DNA of 64,000 bases. Origin: Alopecurus myosuroides (Eukaryota > Streptophyta > Magnoliopsida > Poales > Poaceae). The DNA lies in NCBI GenBank assembly GCA_028641055.1, contig CM054057.1:724123931-724187930 (forward strand), in the 5' to 3' direction. The position numbers were made by a program, and so were the translations under genes. The notes beneath the pieces were generated by a model. That model did no database searches. It was not told where the DNA came from and was given only the letters and a program-made list of their open reading frames with translations. Below are positions 1-12,225 of this stretch, one piece after another. How positions within the stretch are numbered: position 1 is the stretch's first letter; every line of letters begins with the position of its first letter.

Positions 1-3000
1 TGAGCATATCCTCGAGAATCTGATTGACTCTTTCGACTTGCCCCTGAGACTGAGGGTGATAAGCTGTGTTGAACAGAAGTTTGGTGCCCAATGCTTCTTG
101 AAAACTCTTCCAGAAATGAGAAGTGAATATGCTTCCACGGTCTGAGCTTATTTCCAATGGAACACCATGAAGAGGAACAATCCTTGCTGTGTAGAGCTCT
201 GCTAACTGACTAGCTGAGATAGTTTCCTTGACAGCAAGGAAGTGAGGTACTTTAGTGAGACGATCAATAACAACGAAGATTGCATCGTTGCCCTTCTTGG
301 ACTTTGGAAAACCAGTGACGAAGTCCATTTCAATCATGTCCCACTTCCATTCAGGAATTTTCAGAGGTTGGAGTAGACCTGCTGTTTTCTGATGGACTGC
401 CTTAACACGTTGACAAACGTCGCATTCAGAAACGTATTGAGCAATTTCACGCTTCATGCCAGGCCACCAATACAGAGTCTTGAGATCCTGGTACATCTTT
501 GTACTTCCAGGGTGAATTGAGAGAGGAGTTTCATGAGCCTCCTTTAGAATGATATATTTGAGACTTTGAATCTGAGGAACTGCAATGCGTCCTTCGAAGA
601 ACACAGTTCCCTTGTCATCAATTGAGAAGGACTTGAATTTATCATTTCCTTCTTTGATGTGCTCTACAATCTTCTTGATTTCAGTATCACGAAGTTGTTC
701 AGAACGAATCTTGTCCTCGAGAGTTGGAATGGCCGTCAAGCTAGCAAGGTAACCTTGAGGGACAAGACCAAGGTTCAGCTTCTGGAATTCTTCATGAAGT
801 GGAGGTTGGCTTTCCATGATCATGAGATTATTGCAATAGGACTTGCGACTTAGAGCATCGGCCATAACATTAGCCTTGCCTGGAGTGTAAGAAATGGTGA
901 GATCAAAGTCTTTAATCTTTTCAATCCATCTCCTTTGCCTGAGGTTTAGATCTGGCTGAGTGAAGATGTATTTCAGACTCTTATGATCAGAAAAGATTTC
1001 AGTTTTGTTACCCAACAAGTATTGTCTCCATTTCTTGAGGGCAAACACAACTGCTGCAAGTTCTAGGTCATGAGTGGGATAGTTTTGCTCATGTGGGTTC
1101 AACTGACGTGAAGCATAAGCCACAACTTGACGTTCTTGCATAAGAACTGCACCTAGACCTTGGAGAGATGCATCGCAGAATATCTGGAAAGGTTTGGTAG
1201 TATCTGGGCCAACCAGAACAGGTGTGGAAGTGAGTTTAGTCTTCAAGAGATTGAAACTCTCATCACGTTGTGGAGTCCAAACGAACTTCTTGTCCTTCTT
1301 TGTGAGATCAGTGAGAGGTTTGGCAATCTTGGAAAAGTTTTGGACGAAACGACGGCAATAGCTAGCCAAGCCGAGAAAACTTCTGACTTGCTTCACCGTC
1401 TTAGGAGGTTTCCAATCAACAATTGCCTTAACCTTTTCTGGGTCAATGGCTATGCCCTTGGCAGAGATGATATGACCAAGGTAAGCAACTTTTGGAATCC
1501 AGAACTCACATTTGGAGAACTTGGCATATAGACGATGCTCGCGAAGTTTCATGAGAGTGAGACGAAGGTGTTCTCCATGCTCTTCCTCGGATTTTGAGTA
1601 GACCAGAATGTCATCGAGATATACCACAACAAACTTGTCGAGGTATTCATGGAAGACAGAATTCATGAGTCTTGAGAACGTTGCCGGTGCATTGGTGAGA
1701 CCAAAGGACATGACGGTGTATTCATATAGACCGTACTGAGTGGTGAAAGCTGTCTTAGGAATATCTTCCTTTCTGATCTTTATCTGATGGTAACCCATCC
1801 TCAAGTCCAACTTTGAGAATATTGAGGCTCCAGCAAGTTGATAAAAAGATCATCGATACGAGGAATTGGATACTTGTTTTTGATGGTTTTCTCGTTGAGA
1901 GGACGATAGTCAACCACGAGTCTCTTTGTTTGATCCTTCTTGGCAACAAACAGGGTTGGGCAACCCCAAGCGGAGGAACTAGGCTGAATGTAACCTTTCT
2001 CCATGTACATATCGATTTGCTCCTTCAACAATTTCAGTTCAGGAGGAGCTATCTTATATGGATGCTTAGAGATTGGAGCAGTACCTGGCTCAAGCTCGAT
2101 CACGAACTCAACTGCTCTATCCGGAGGCATCCCTGGCAACTCTTCTGGAAAGACGTCAGGGAATTCACAAACCACCAGAACATTTTCAATTGCAGGAAGA
2201 GGTTTAGCATCGAGGTTGAACAGCTGAACAGAACTTGATCCATATGGAGAATAGACTATCTGGCCAGAAGGGTGAGAGAGAGTTATTGACTTTTGAGCAC
2301 AGTCAATTTTAGCTTTGTGGGTCTTCAACCAATCCATGCCCAGAATGACATCAATGTCAGAATTTCCCAGCAACATGAGTGAAGCAAGGAATATGCGGCC
2401 TCCAATTAGGATCTGATTGTTCTTACTTATCTTGGAAGTCAACATTTGCGGTCCCGGAGAGTGAACAGTCATTTGATTGCTTAGCGGAACTAGAACTAGG
2501 TTGTATGCTTTTGCAAAAATCTTTGACACAAAAGAATGCGATGCTCCGGTATCAAACAACATTTTAGCTGGAATAGAGTTTACGGGTAATATACCGAGAA
2601 TGACGTCAGCAGCTTCCTCAGCTTTGTCGGCCTTGATATGATTCACCCTCGCGGTCCTCCCGACAGGCCTGTTGTTGGAGTTGAAGGCTTTAGCCGGGGG
2701 AGCACGAACCATTGCCTGGTTGGTGTTGGGGCGAGGAGGTGGAGGTAGCTGCCTCTGAGTGCACTTATCAGCATAGTGTCCAGTCTCCTTGCATTTGTAG
2801 CAAGTGACGACACGAGGAGGACCTGGCCTTGGCTGCCCCATTGGAACCCTCTGACTCTGCATCTGAGCTGGGTTGGGTGGGCGGGGAGCAAAGCCTGGAG
2901 AAGCTTGGGCATATGGAGCCCGAGTGACAGCAGCATTTGGCACCCAGATGCGGCGCTTCTGCGGAGGGTGGTCATGTTGGAGGAGGAACCACCCACGCGA

Positions 3001-3666
3001 GTGCTTGCGGGACTCCTCGAACGCCTTGCGCCCATTTTCCTCATTGAGCGCGGTGTTCACGAGCTCCTCGAAGTCCTTGCACCTGATGTTGGTGAGAGCG
3101 TACTTCAGTTCCGGGTTAAAACCTCGGCGGAACCTTGCCATCTTCTTAGCCTCAGTGGACACCTCATCACCAGCGTATCGAGCGAGACGATTGAACTCAT
3201 TCTGATAGCCAATGACGTCCAGCTTGCCCTGCTTGAGAGAGCAAAATTCCTCACGCATCCTTTCCATGAGACCATCTGGGATGTGGTGCTTCAGGAAGGC
3301 ATCCTTGAAACAACCCCAGGTGATAGGATAGCCAGCTCTCATGGTCTGGTAGTTCTCCCACCAAGTGGCTGCCTGACCCTTCAGTAGGTAGGTGGCATAC
3401 TTGACTTTGTCCTCCTCGGCAACGTGAGCAATGTCCAGAGCCCTGGCCATCTCCCTGATCCAGTCATCAGCATCCAGAGGCTCACGTGTTGCCACGAAAG
3501 CTCTCGGACCCATACTGAGGAACTCCTTGATGCTGACCCGTGGAGCATTCTGGTTGTTGTGCTGGTTAGCCTGGATCTGGGCCATCTGAGCCACGACCTG
3601 AGTCATCTGAGTCAACAGCTCCGTGAGCGGAGGTGGTTCAGGCGGGTTGCTCCTTATTGGCGGCAT
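1..3666 (-). pseudogene. gag-pol: Element A gag-pol polyprotein, one frameshift, cut by the window edge
   Basis: Starts at ATG 3666 ([13 protein letters not shown]). A retrotransposon gag domain covers about residues 60-220 ([11 protein letters not shown]). A CCHC zinc knuckle, [14 protein letters not shown], is near residue 290 and the aspartic protease site [10 protein letters not shown] near 370. RT begins near residue 500. The frame stops at 1801 because one G is missing near 1849, just after IDDLF. In the shifted frame the reading stays open to base 1: RT with the YLDD box at about 1611-1622, RNase H, an HHCC integrase finger at about 415-520, and integrase catalytic D, D and E codons at about 325, 140-142 and 32-34, the last two with D35E spacing. 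Gag packages the RNA, protease cuts the polyprotein, RT-RNase H makes cDNA and integrase inserts it. As read it would make only gag, protease and the start of RT, unless programmed frameshifting is used; I see no slippery site that convinces me. Confidence 0.9.
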
Positions 3667-3876
3667 CCTGAATAGACATGCATTTTAGCACAATAACAGA
3701 AAGGGGTAGACTTGGTAACCGAAAGATAGATTATTCCGATGCATTAATAGATAACCAACAGGTACATCATCACATGTTCAAATACATCAGAATATCCAAC
3801 ACACCAATACATGGTTCGAAAGCCAAAGGATAACTAAACATAGCTAGTAATGGATACATCGGTACTCCCATGCTCA

Positions 3877-4755
3877 TCACGCAGGACTGCGGTGAGTAGT
3901 ACGACGAGAGATACGGTGAGGAGGAATCCCACGGAAGTAGGTAGAACGACGATCCACGTAGATCGGGACTGCTCTGAGAGCAACTCTCGGTGTGAAGTAG
4001 AAAGCGTCGTCTCCCTGTGCTCCAAAGCGTGGAATCCCAGTGTAACCAGCTCCGAGGTTGAGGAGTGGTCCTCTGATCGGCTCGTAACCTCCAGCATCTG
4101 GCAAACTACGTCCAACTGTCTGATGGAAACGTGCAAAGCGCTCATCTCCAACAAAGTCTGTGGTGTACGTCGCCAGACGAGTCAAAGCAAGGTAGAGCTG
4201 CTCCCTGACTGAGGCTAACTCCTGAGAAAGTGTGGTGGCAACAGCGTCACTGTGCCTCACAAACTGAGCGGTGGTGTGCAGCCTGGTGTTATCATGCTCG
4301 TAGACATCCAGGTTGTCGTAGAGGGTGAGGTGAGCTCCCGCTGAAGTGATGTAACCACGGGGGATGTGGCGATAGATAGAATCGTCAAACCCCCAGTAGT
4401 CAGCACGAAGGACGGTGAGACTCACGTAAGCTGCCTGCTGCACGGCCATATCCACTGTGGACCCTACTGCCTCGTAGCGGTGGACAACGCTCATGCCATC
4501 ATCTGACAGAATGTAGACGATAGCCTGGTAGTAGGTCTGGTCAAACTCTCGCTGCTGCTCGTAGACCTGGTACTCTGGTGCCCAACGGAACCCCAGATAA
4601 GTGACCATGTCTCTCAGCATCTCCGGATAACCGGCGGTGCTCTCACAACGAGTCATCCGAACCACCTGCGGGTAAAACCTGAGATCCATCTGCAGATGAT
4701 CGGGGAAGGTTTTGATTAGACGCCGGTAGAGAACTGATGTGGAAAGCAACAACAA
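3877..4755 (-). CDS. Element A accessory ORF between primer site and gag, unknown function
   Basis: A 293-codon open frame on the gag-pol strand, ahead of gag (210-bp gap). The open stretch begins at a TTG; the first in-frame ATG is at 4689, giving about 270 residues. A splice acceptor (CACATCAG, intron end 4734) sits just inside the open frame, so the true N-terminus may come from an upstream exon. The protein has no zinc knuckle, protease, RT or chromodomain motif that I recognise. It is soluble-looking, rich in Tyr, Arg and Asp, with a long likely helix around LSQELASVREQLYLAL. The middle (DDGMSVVHRYEAVGS then AVQQAAYVSL) vaguely recalls a nucleic-acid-binding alpha-beta fold, but that is only an impression. 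An uninterrupted frame in an element with otherwise one break suggests recent constraint. It could be a captured host gene or a lineage-specific accessory protein. Confidence 0.6.
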   Translation of the reverse strand: MLLLSTSVLYRRLIKTFPDHLQMDLRFYPQVVRMTRCESTAGYPEMLRDMVTYLGFRWAPEYQVYEQQREFDQTYYQAIVYILSDDGMSVVHRYEAVGSTVDMAVQQAAYVSLTVLRADYWGFDDSIYRHIPRGYITSAGAHLTLYDNLDVYEHDNTRLHTTAQFVRHSDAVATTLSQELASVREQLYLALTRLATYTTDFVGDERFARFHQTVGRSLPDAGGYEPIRGPLLNLGAGYTGIPRFGAQGDDAFYFTPRVALRAVPIYVDRRSTYFRGIPPHRISRRTTHRSPA

Positions 4756-4916
4756 GGTTCAACGGACGATAAGGATGTTGAAAAGAACAGGATATTGAAG
4801 CAACATCGGGAAACACGAGACCAAAAACTCCTGAGGTACTACGGAGAACCCAAAACACGTGAAATCCTAACTTGAAAATTTAGGTGAGAACAGAAAACAA
4901 CGTTGCACTTCCTTAC
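4734..4916 (-). other. Candidate intron in element A leader
   Basis: On the minus strand TCTG is followed by GTAAGG (intron start at 4916), and 183 nt later CACATCAG ends at 4734 after a pyrimidine-rich stretch. The acceptor falls at the start of the accessory ORF. This would be a spliced leader placing the ORF close to the 5' end of the message. It rests on splice-site appearance alone. Confidence 0.35.
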
Positions 4917-5051
4917 CAGAAAAGGGTGGGTGGGTGGGGAAAGAAGAAAAATGGCAGAATTCCTACTCTCACGTTTCATTTTTCCTATATAGCTACAAAA
5001 TAGTTTCTAGACTCAACTGCGACCAGTAAAAGGGATCCTACAGGCAGACAG

Positions 5052-5063
5052 GCTCTGATACCA
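5052..5063 (-). other. Element A primer binding site (tRNA-iMet)
   Basis: The minus strand reads TGGTATCAGAGC, the standard plant initiator-Met tRNA primer site, two bases from the LTR end at 5066. It fixes the LTR boundary and the element's direction. Confidence 0.95.
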
Positions 5064-8042
5064 TTTGTCGCACCCGGACTTCTAAAGGATACTCGCCGTT
5101 CCGTTGAACAGTAGTAGATTGGATAACGGGGCTTACCGGCACCCGCGTCCTCTTACGAGTAGGCCAACACACGTATGTGTGACAACCAACCCTTATCTGT
5201 TCAGCGTCGACGTAAACTATCCCATAGAAATCAGGACACTACCATCGACGTACTTCATACCATACACACATGGTACGTCAACGGCTTTGAACAAAATGAT
5301 AACACAACATATCTCTAAGACACAAAAGAGTGAAATAAGTTGCAAATAGCTCTCACTAGAGCAGAGATAGCAAATACAATCATCCAGAGGACACATGTCC
5401 CAACATAACATCATTACATCTCAGCGGAAGCATTCAAAGGGGTCTGAGTACAGACAAATCCAAATAGGCTTAAGAAGCCGGAAACTGAAATAAAGACGGA
5501 GCCCATCCACGTAGTCTCGGATCCTGCCCGGGTCCGCTAACTACTCGTCAGCAGCCTCGTCAAACTCCACGTAGTAGCCGTCACCTGGATCCTCGTAAGC
5601 GTAGTCTGCGGAAACCACAGCCCCAAAGGGGTCAGTACATCCAAGTACTGGCAAGCAAGACTCACAGTTCACCAAAGTGTAACCCGTCAACACCAAGTAC
5701 AGATGCCTTGGGTTCAACGGAAGAAGGGGATATAAAAGATGCTGCAACTGGCTGCGCTAACCAACTACAGAAATCTACAACCTCCAGCTATCAGAAAGGG
5801 GATAAGATAGCGTATAGCAACCAACTGAAAGATAACATCAAACAAACCCATCCTGGATCTCACACAGTTGGATTAATGAATAATGGATCAAGTTGTTATG
5901 TCAATAAGTCTATTACTAGTCAATTCATCAATAGTTAGGTGTAAGTTGTTCTGAGTACTTGTTAGCCAGTACTTTCACCAAGTTAACCATAACCGCGGAA
6001 AACGGCTTCTCGAGAAGATTATCCCTGCAGGGTTGCACCAATTTGGCCGTACACGTATGAATAACCCGCCAGATGGGATGCCTCCCACCAAGCGGGCACT
6101 CAACACAACTCAACTCTTCTTCGCATCAAGCCCAAAGCACCTTGGGCGCACGGCTAATCGAGCCCAGAAGAAAATGGACCCTCATAGCACTCTAAGAACG
6201 TGTCCCCCTATATGCCGACTACAAAAGTTCCACCCTGCGCTGGGCTCGCAAAAACATGCATGCGGCAAATGGAAAACACGAACTAAATGAGATGATTTGG
6301 ACGAGATGCGAATCGAATCAAATTGAGGGGGGCGCCCATACTCGCTTCCCACATGCGGGTAGTGCGCTCATCATGGATCAGTAGACAAGACCCTTTTCCT
6401 ATTAGGGTCGACACTAGCAGGCCTCAAAACCACACAGGGCCTCCTGCCGGTGCCTTATCATCAAATTATTATTAACAATAACATTAGCATGATTGATTGA
6501 TTAAACATCGAGCCCCCAGAACAATAATGAAAATATAGTAACTGAAAGTAACTGGTAACAGACTCGAGCAAAACAACCTAAGCATGCTAGTAAGACACTG
6601 GCTCAATCAATAGGGTTGTAGGAGTGGTGGTGAGGCAATATCAGGGTTAAGGGATTCATTGTATAGGTTCGTAACAGAAACAACTACTACTAAAGCTAGC
6701 AGAAATAGACAACGGAAAGTATCGGTAACCAGGGTTGAAAGGAACACAGTGGTTCATGTGAGTGATAACTTGCCTGCAAACTCAGCAGCCGGGTACTGAG
6801 CTAGATCCGCAGAAGGGGTGTTGTAAAGATCGTCTGTCTCAACGTCGTCTATCCGAGAAGAATCAAACAAACAAGGCAGAAATATAAACAATCAATACCA
6901 TGGCATAGTGCACAATCATGGGATGATGCATGTCAATTTAATAGATGCATAAAAATAAACTAAGTGACATGGTAACACAATTTAAATGGACCCATATGCA
7001 ATTTTGAGTTGCATATGAAAAGGTCCATGAATTAAGTGGAAACAATGATCTATAATTAATTACCATGTGAAAGTTTTCTTAGCATGATGCATGCATGATG
7101 TTAACACAAAATAACAATAATAGATGCAAGTGAAAGAGGAATTTAACAAGTTTGGAAATTATTTGTTAAGTTTGGAAAGTTTGGTTACTTAAAGATGTCA
7201 CACAAGAATTTGTGGTTTACATCAATTTAAAGTGTTCAACACAAATAACAAAATTCATATTTGAAAAGAATACCAAATTTTAGTTGGACTACCTGTTTCA
7301 AATTTTGAAATAGGAGTTAGGATGAATTTATTATGACTTAAACAATATTAAACAAGTTTTAAATGAATTTAAAACAAGTTTGAATTTTATTTGAATTTTA
7401 TTTGTTCAAAACATAAATTCAAATTCACATTTGAAAAGTTCATATTTTTCTAGTTTGAAAACATATTTTGCATGTTCAAAAATAATTTATTTTGAGCAAG
7501 TTATGATTTTAGCAAAATTTAAATGAATTAAATAAGGATTAAATTATTTAGGCAATTTAAATTATTCAAACCATGAAACAAATTTTATATTTGAAAAGGT
7601 TATTTGAAATAGCATGGAAAACATATTTTATCTGCATTTATTGGATTAAGAATGAATTAGTTATTGATTTTAGCAAATTACAATTGAATTATTTGAATTC
7701 AAATTTGAATTGCATTTTGAAATTTCAAAACAGGAAACAAATGATACCAAAAGGTAGACAATTTAATTTAGACCAGCACACATATTTTATTTTTGTAATT
7801 TGGAATTATAAAACTAAAGTTATTATCAATTTACTTTGAGGGACCATTCTGTGATTTTTAAGGACTGGTTTTAAAAACAGAAACTGCAGGAATACTTTTG
7901 TTACCGCGTGTTATCCTAACCACAGCCACTGCCCGTGGGCCACTGGCCATGGTGCGCTTGCGTGGCTACTGGGTGGCTGACAGGGGGCCCTCCCTGTCAG
8001 CACTTGGTGGAAAAAAGATGGGATTTTATCCCAGGGGAGCCA

Positions 8043-8088
8043 GGGATCGAACCCACGATCTCTCCCGTGCGCGCAAAGCACTGAACCA
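8043..8088 (-). other. tRNA-like A-box and B-box inside element A LTR
   Basis: On the minus strand TGGTTCAGTGC (8088-8078) resembles a Pol III A box and GGGTTCGATCCC (8054-8043) matches the B-box core GGTTCGA. The two are only about 24 bp apart and the T stem has a mismatch, so this is a degenerate tRNA-like remnant, not a tRNA gene. It may be a tRNA or SINE fragment captured by the LTR. Confidence 0.45.
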
Positions 8089-8806
8089 GTGCGGCTGTTT
8101 CGAGTTTCTTGTCAGGTTCAGATACGCAGGGAGGTTGAGCTTCCACTGCGAGTTACTGAATTTTTAACTGAACATTGCGCTCGACTGAAAACTGACGGAG
8201 ACCAACGACGACTGCCGGCGACGAATCGATGCGAATGCTGCCGTGCTGCGCTGTGCTGGTGTTGGGGAACGTGTGCGCGTGCTTGCGAGTAAGAGGCAGA
8301 AAGGAGGAGGAGATGGACAGCGGCGTGCTCACCGGGAGGTTGCCGTGGTGGAACTCGACGGCGAGGCGACAGCGGCGTCGACGGCGGTGCTGCTACAGGG
8401 GGTATCTGGGCTCGTGCGGGTGTCCGAAAGGTTGAGGAAGAAGTGCTGGGTCGATTGCAGCAGTTGGATCACGACGAGGGGTATGACAGCGACGACGGCG
8501 AGCAGATGTTCAGAAATGGTGCCACGGTGGCCGGAGGCGATGTCGACGATGGCGGCGGTGATTCCGTGGTTCACTGAGCTCGCTGCGGTGTCCAACAGAG
8601 AGAGGAGGTGACGGTGGTTCGGTTCCAGAGGCTAGGAGGGTTGGTGGAGGTTCATGGCGGCGGTGGCGGACGGCGTTTCAGATCGTAGAATTCCGGTGAG
8701 GGGACAGAGAAGGAGGAACGCGGGGCAGAGAGGTGGAGTGGCGACGGACTCGAGGGGGAACAGGGAACCTAGGGCCTAGGGTTGCGCGCAGAGCCCTAGG
8801 GCTGCT

Positions 8807-8812
8807 CTTATA
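8807..8812 (-). promoter_or_regulatory. Probable TATA box of element A LTR
   Basis: The minus strand reads CCCCTATAAGAGCAGCCC. It is followed by a CT- and CCCTAGG-rich leader typical of grass 5' UTRs. Transcription would start near 8780 and read toward gag. It is the only good TATA in the GC island in the right direction. Confidence 0.6.
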
Positions 8813-9793
8813 GGGGCCACGGGGCTTGGATCGCCGTCTGCTCGCGCGGATGTCGCCGTGGCTTCACGGATTCGTCGCCGTACAGGTTGAAGATGAAGGA
8901 AAAAAAAACGAAGCGTTACGCGCGGGGGAGAAAGAAGAAACGGGCCGCGCGGGAGGGAAAAAGGAAATGGGCTGGGCGCAGCCCATTGCCCTGGCGCCAA
9001 AAGAATTGCTTTTAAATTTATTTCTCCTGTTTTTTTTTGCTGAAAAGGAAATGGAAGATTTTGATAGGTTTTAAAGTAGTAAAAATTTTGGAAAAATTAG
9101 GGTAGGTTATTTAGGTCATTATCAAACAGATGTTAACTTTTATTTTCAAAAAATTTGATATTTACTTGCTGTTTGGGATTTAAACCAAAATTTGAATGAA
9201 TTTTATATTAAGTGAACATTATGAAAACAATCCATTTTAATAGGGTGGACCCTATGGTTAAGTTGATTAAATTAGTTGATTTGATTTGGAGATTTTTATA
9301 AACTCAAGTTGGGTGCTGATTTGAAGACTTGATTTGAATTTGAAATGGTTGTTAATTAATGACTTAATATTGAAAACAAGGTTTTTATTAGGGTGACCCC
9401 TATTATTAAGTGGATTAAAACATTAGAATGGTTTGGTATTTTTATAATTTCCAAATTAGGTGATGTAGATGATTTGCTTTGAATTTGAAACCAATTTAGA
9501 ATTAATTAGTGGAAATAAAAAAACACCATCTTATTAGTTGATCAATATGGAATAATAAGAAAACAAATGGGTTGTTTTTATTTTAGATTTTTATTTAAAA
9601 TGTTGTAACAGAGCAAGTATGAAATAAAGTTTGGAAATAAGTTGAATTTCAAATGTGAAAACAATTAAGAACAGATGCAAAACAATTAGTAAACAATGCA
9701 AACAATGAAATAAATATGATGACATGATGCAATACTTTAATTAAACATGAAATCAAACATTCTAAGGGATATTTTCATACTTGGGATGTTACA

Positions 9794-11117
9794 AATACCT
9801 TGGGACACGAAGGGCGGCCCCTGCTCCAAAGACCGCATCAACCAGATTCGACGCGGGGAAACAGGAGGCAACCCCGCCACCGGCTGATCGGAACGCCGGC
9901 TCTTCCAGGCCGACTCTCAGTGGCCATGAGTTTGAAAAGCTACTGAAGGAGTATCGCTCCCTGAAGACGACTCAAGAGGAGATTGTCGAGTCTCTGGCGG
10001 CTGAGCACCAGGTTAGTTTAACTAATGTTATCTCTGTATCCTTATCCTAGTCCCGAAGTGTCGAGTAAATTGTCCACATTCATTTGTTACTTACAGATAT
10101 ATCCAAGTTAAGCTCATTACCGACTGATGTTTCCTTGTTTTTTCAGCCTTATGTTACCCGGACATATGAAATATTGGCGAAAACCAATGAACTCCTGCAA
10201 GCTGAAACAAAGCTCCGCGAAGAACTGGAGGCCAACCTCAAGGATCTTTCCAAACAATGCAAGAAGCATAAGAAGAGCTCCACGCCACTGAGGAGCTTGT
10301 GAAGAAACTCTCGACTTTCATAGCCGAAACATATAGCTCCATCATAGGTAAAGCAGATCTAAATTTCCGACTACCACTTTGTATTACTCGGATTTCCTGT
10401 TTTTGGAAGGTTTTTGACCCGTATCTTACTATCTTACTTCCCTTTTCGTACTGCAGGTCCGGGTGAAGTTGCTGGCGAGCATGACGACCTCAAGAAGCTG
10501 AGAATACTCAAGACCGTCATCCGGCAATTCTTGGCAGGGACAAAATGGACGCTCAAAGCTATGAAGTTAACCGATGATTACACCGGTGTAACACACATGC
10601 ATCCGGCATATTCAACAGTCCCTGCCTGGATTGATATCTGGAAGCGCTCAGCATGCCGGGTCAGAGTGATACGCGGCCTCGCACTGGTTAAGGCCTACTA
10701 TCCCAAGGTTGAGTCAGCAATGCTTGTATATGGGTTTCCCGAGTTTAAGACCGATGGCTCGAAGTTCACGGGAAAAAACCTCAAGGCCATAATACCCAAA
10801 TCCGTCACTCGGCCAGCTTGATCGCAGAAAACCTCGATGTGAATAAGCTTACCGATCCATATGATGCTGAAGATAAGCCTGTGCCCTCCAAAGACCCGGC
10901 TCCATTTGATATATTAACTCGCTTCAAGGCTGAGCTCGCCAAGAAGAGAGCCGAGGCCGGTTCTGCGCCAACTTCATCGACTCCGGTTGTTCCTCCTCCA
11001 GCTCGTGCTGCTTCCGCGGTTGACCCGGACATTGAGACGGAGAAGGCGACAGAGGAGAATACCGAAGACCCGGCCCCTAAGACCGCTCATGATGACTCGG
11101 CTGCACCAGCCGAGTAA
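9794..11117 (+). pseudogene. Element J antisense gene, last exons, cut by element A
   Basis: Runs opposite to J's gag-pol. Exons seen: 9794-10011 (ends CAG then GTTAGT), 10147-10347 (after TTTTTTCAG, ends before GTAAAG) and 10457-11117 (after TACTGCAG, stop TAA at 11115). The same boundaries occur in element B's gene. The second exon encodes a charged coiled coil; the last has the conserved region STVPAWIDIWKRS and an acidic Pro-rich tail. Frameshifts near 10272 and 10815 break it, and the first exons are on the far side of element A. The protein belongs with the plant 'putative gypsy type transposon' proteins (PF04195 type) by its partner in element B. The role is unknown. Confidence 0.75.
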
Positions 11118-12225
11118 TGTACTCTTTTATCAGCAAACACTCATTCGGCCAATAGGCATTGTAATATGCCTTTTACACTGTTATTTGGTAGTGCATCTGT
11201 GCACTTTTGATACTATTCCTAAGGTTTGTAACACATTTAAACTTCTGTGGTTTCGATGACCCTTCTGGTTGTCGCTTTAATATGCGTTTTGCAAACTCGT
11301 TTTGGCACAACTTTACTTATTATATGCTTTGTGAGAAAGATGCTGAGTCTTGATCTTAGGATTGTGAAGAATTTCTCACAAGTCCCCAAGACCCGGATTC
11401 TAGGTCTTAGGAATCTTGGCTTAAGAATTTTTGTTTCTCAAGTCCCCAAGTCCCAAACTTTACTGTTATACACTTATACATTTTGAAGTTATGCACAATA
11501 TGTAATGAGCTTCCGGCTGTTGCCTTTGCTCTGCACAACTTATGGTTTAGATGACCCTTTTGACCCTTCTGGTTATAAGCCGGTTTTTGCATGGATTTTC
11601 AATGTTGCTATAACTCTAGTAAAAAACAGGGTCAGGCAAGTCCCAATGGGCATCATGACTGATTGGATTTATAGGTTAGCAAACATGCCATTTTGTTGCG
11701 AGTCACATCAAGCTTAAACAAAAGAAGTCAAGAAAAAATTGGCTCTATTGTCCGGGTTATGAGATTGTAACTGTACTTATTGCAAGTAATCAGTCCCCAC
11801 AACCGATTGGCATCCTGGCTGGGTCTGAGTGTGCAACTGTGCTATTCAAGTAATCAGCCCCCAAGACCTAAGTATATGTACTATGCAACAGTAGGCTTTC
11901 TGCTCTACCGGCTTACAGATAACTTGAATACTAAAAAGAAAAATGTGCAAATTTATACCCACTAAATCATATTTAACTGAAATAGTTCACTAGTAAATAC
12001 AAGGTATGATTAACTACAGAAAAATATGTAAGAAATTGACAAAACATAATGAACATAATGATTGCCATGATTTAACCATTTCTTTATTGGTATGAAAAGG
12101 TTAGGTCAGCAAGCCGCCTCATTAAAAACCCACCAGTCCCCTTAGGCACCCTGGATAGGAAAAGAGTGCGTCTGAAACCTATTGCATGTTACATCGTGTA
12201 ATACAATTCGTAAACTGACTCTATG
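11118..12225. other. Element J region between the convergent gene and integrase
   Basis: No gene. The stretch separates the 3' end of the plus-strand gene from the integrase stop. It holds repeated AGTCCCCAAG-type motifs (e.g. 11382, 11442), which read as purine tracts on the minus strand, and two copies of a GATGACCC...CTTCTGGTT phrase (11257, 11550). About 11540-11680 and 12100-12170 match element B at 51670-51790 and 52115-52190, so the region is conserved between the two elements. Confidence 0.7.

Larger units (their letters stand above)
1..9793 (-). mobile_element. Element A: Ty3/gypsy retrotransposon, Tekay-like, 3' end off window
   Basis: Minus-strand LTR retrotransposon. In its own direction: 5' LTR (9793 to 5066), primer binding site (5063-5052), an accessory ORF, then gag-pol running off the left edge. 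The LTR starts TGTAACATCCC and ends GGGTGCGACA. The RT leader [12 protein letters not shown], the tRNA-iMet primer site and the single gag-pol frame fit the Tekay chromovirus lineage; a chromodomain would lie off window. It is inserted in an exon of element J's antisense gene; the right flank is AATAC and the left target-site copy is off window. Only one frame break is visible in 3.67 kb of gag-pol, so this is the least damaged polyprotein here and probably a fairly young insertion. Confidence 0.9.
5066..9793 (-). repeat. Element A 5' LTR, 4.7 kb
   Basis: Bounded by TGT at 9793 (minus) and ACA at 5066, next to the primer site. It is mosaic: AT-rich at 6900-7850 and 9000-9790, with a GC-rich, CpG-rich island at about 7900-8990 holding the TATA box. 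From the presumed start near 8780 the transcript would run about 3.7 kb before the primer site, unusually long. Several open frames in the GC island look like chance frames. The partner LTR is off window, so it cannot be dated here. I see no separate insertion inside. Confidence 0.85.

Noticed and set aside
2776..3387. Plus-strand 203-codon frame
   Set aside because: Exact shadow of element A's gag; the minus frame has the gag domain and zinc knuckle.
8015..8100. A functional tRNA gene
   Set aside because: Boxes are too close, the T stem is imperfect, and no acceptor stem closes; kept only as a tRNA-like remnant.
8229..8611. Open frames of up to 122 codons in the GC island of element A's LTR, both strands
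   Set aside because: They overlap in several frames, have no domain, and are expected in 65-70% GC sequence with few stop codons.
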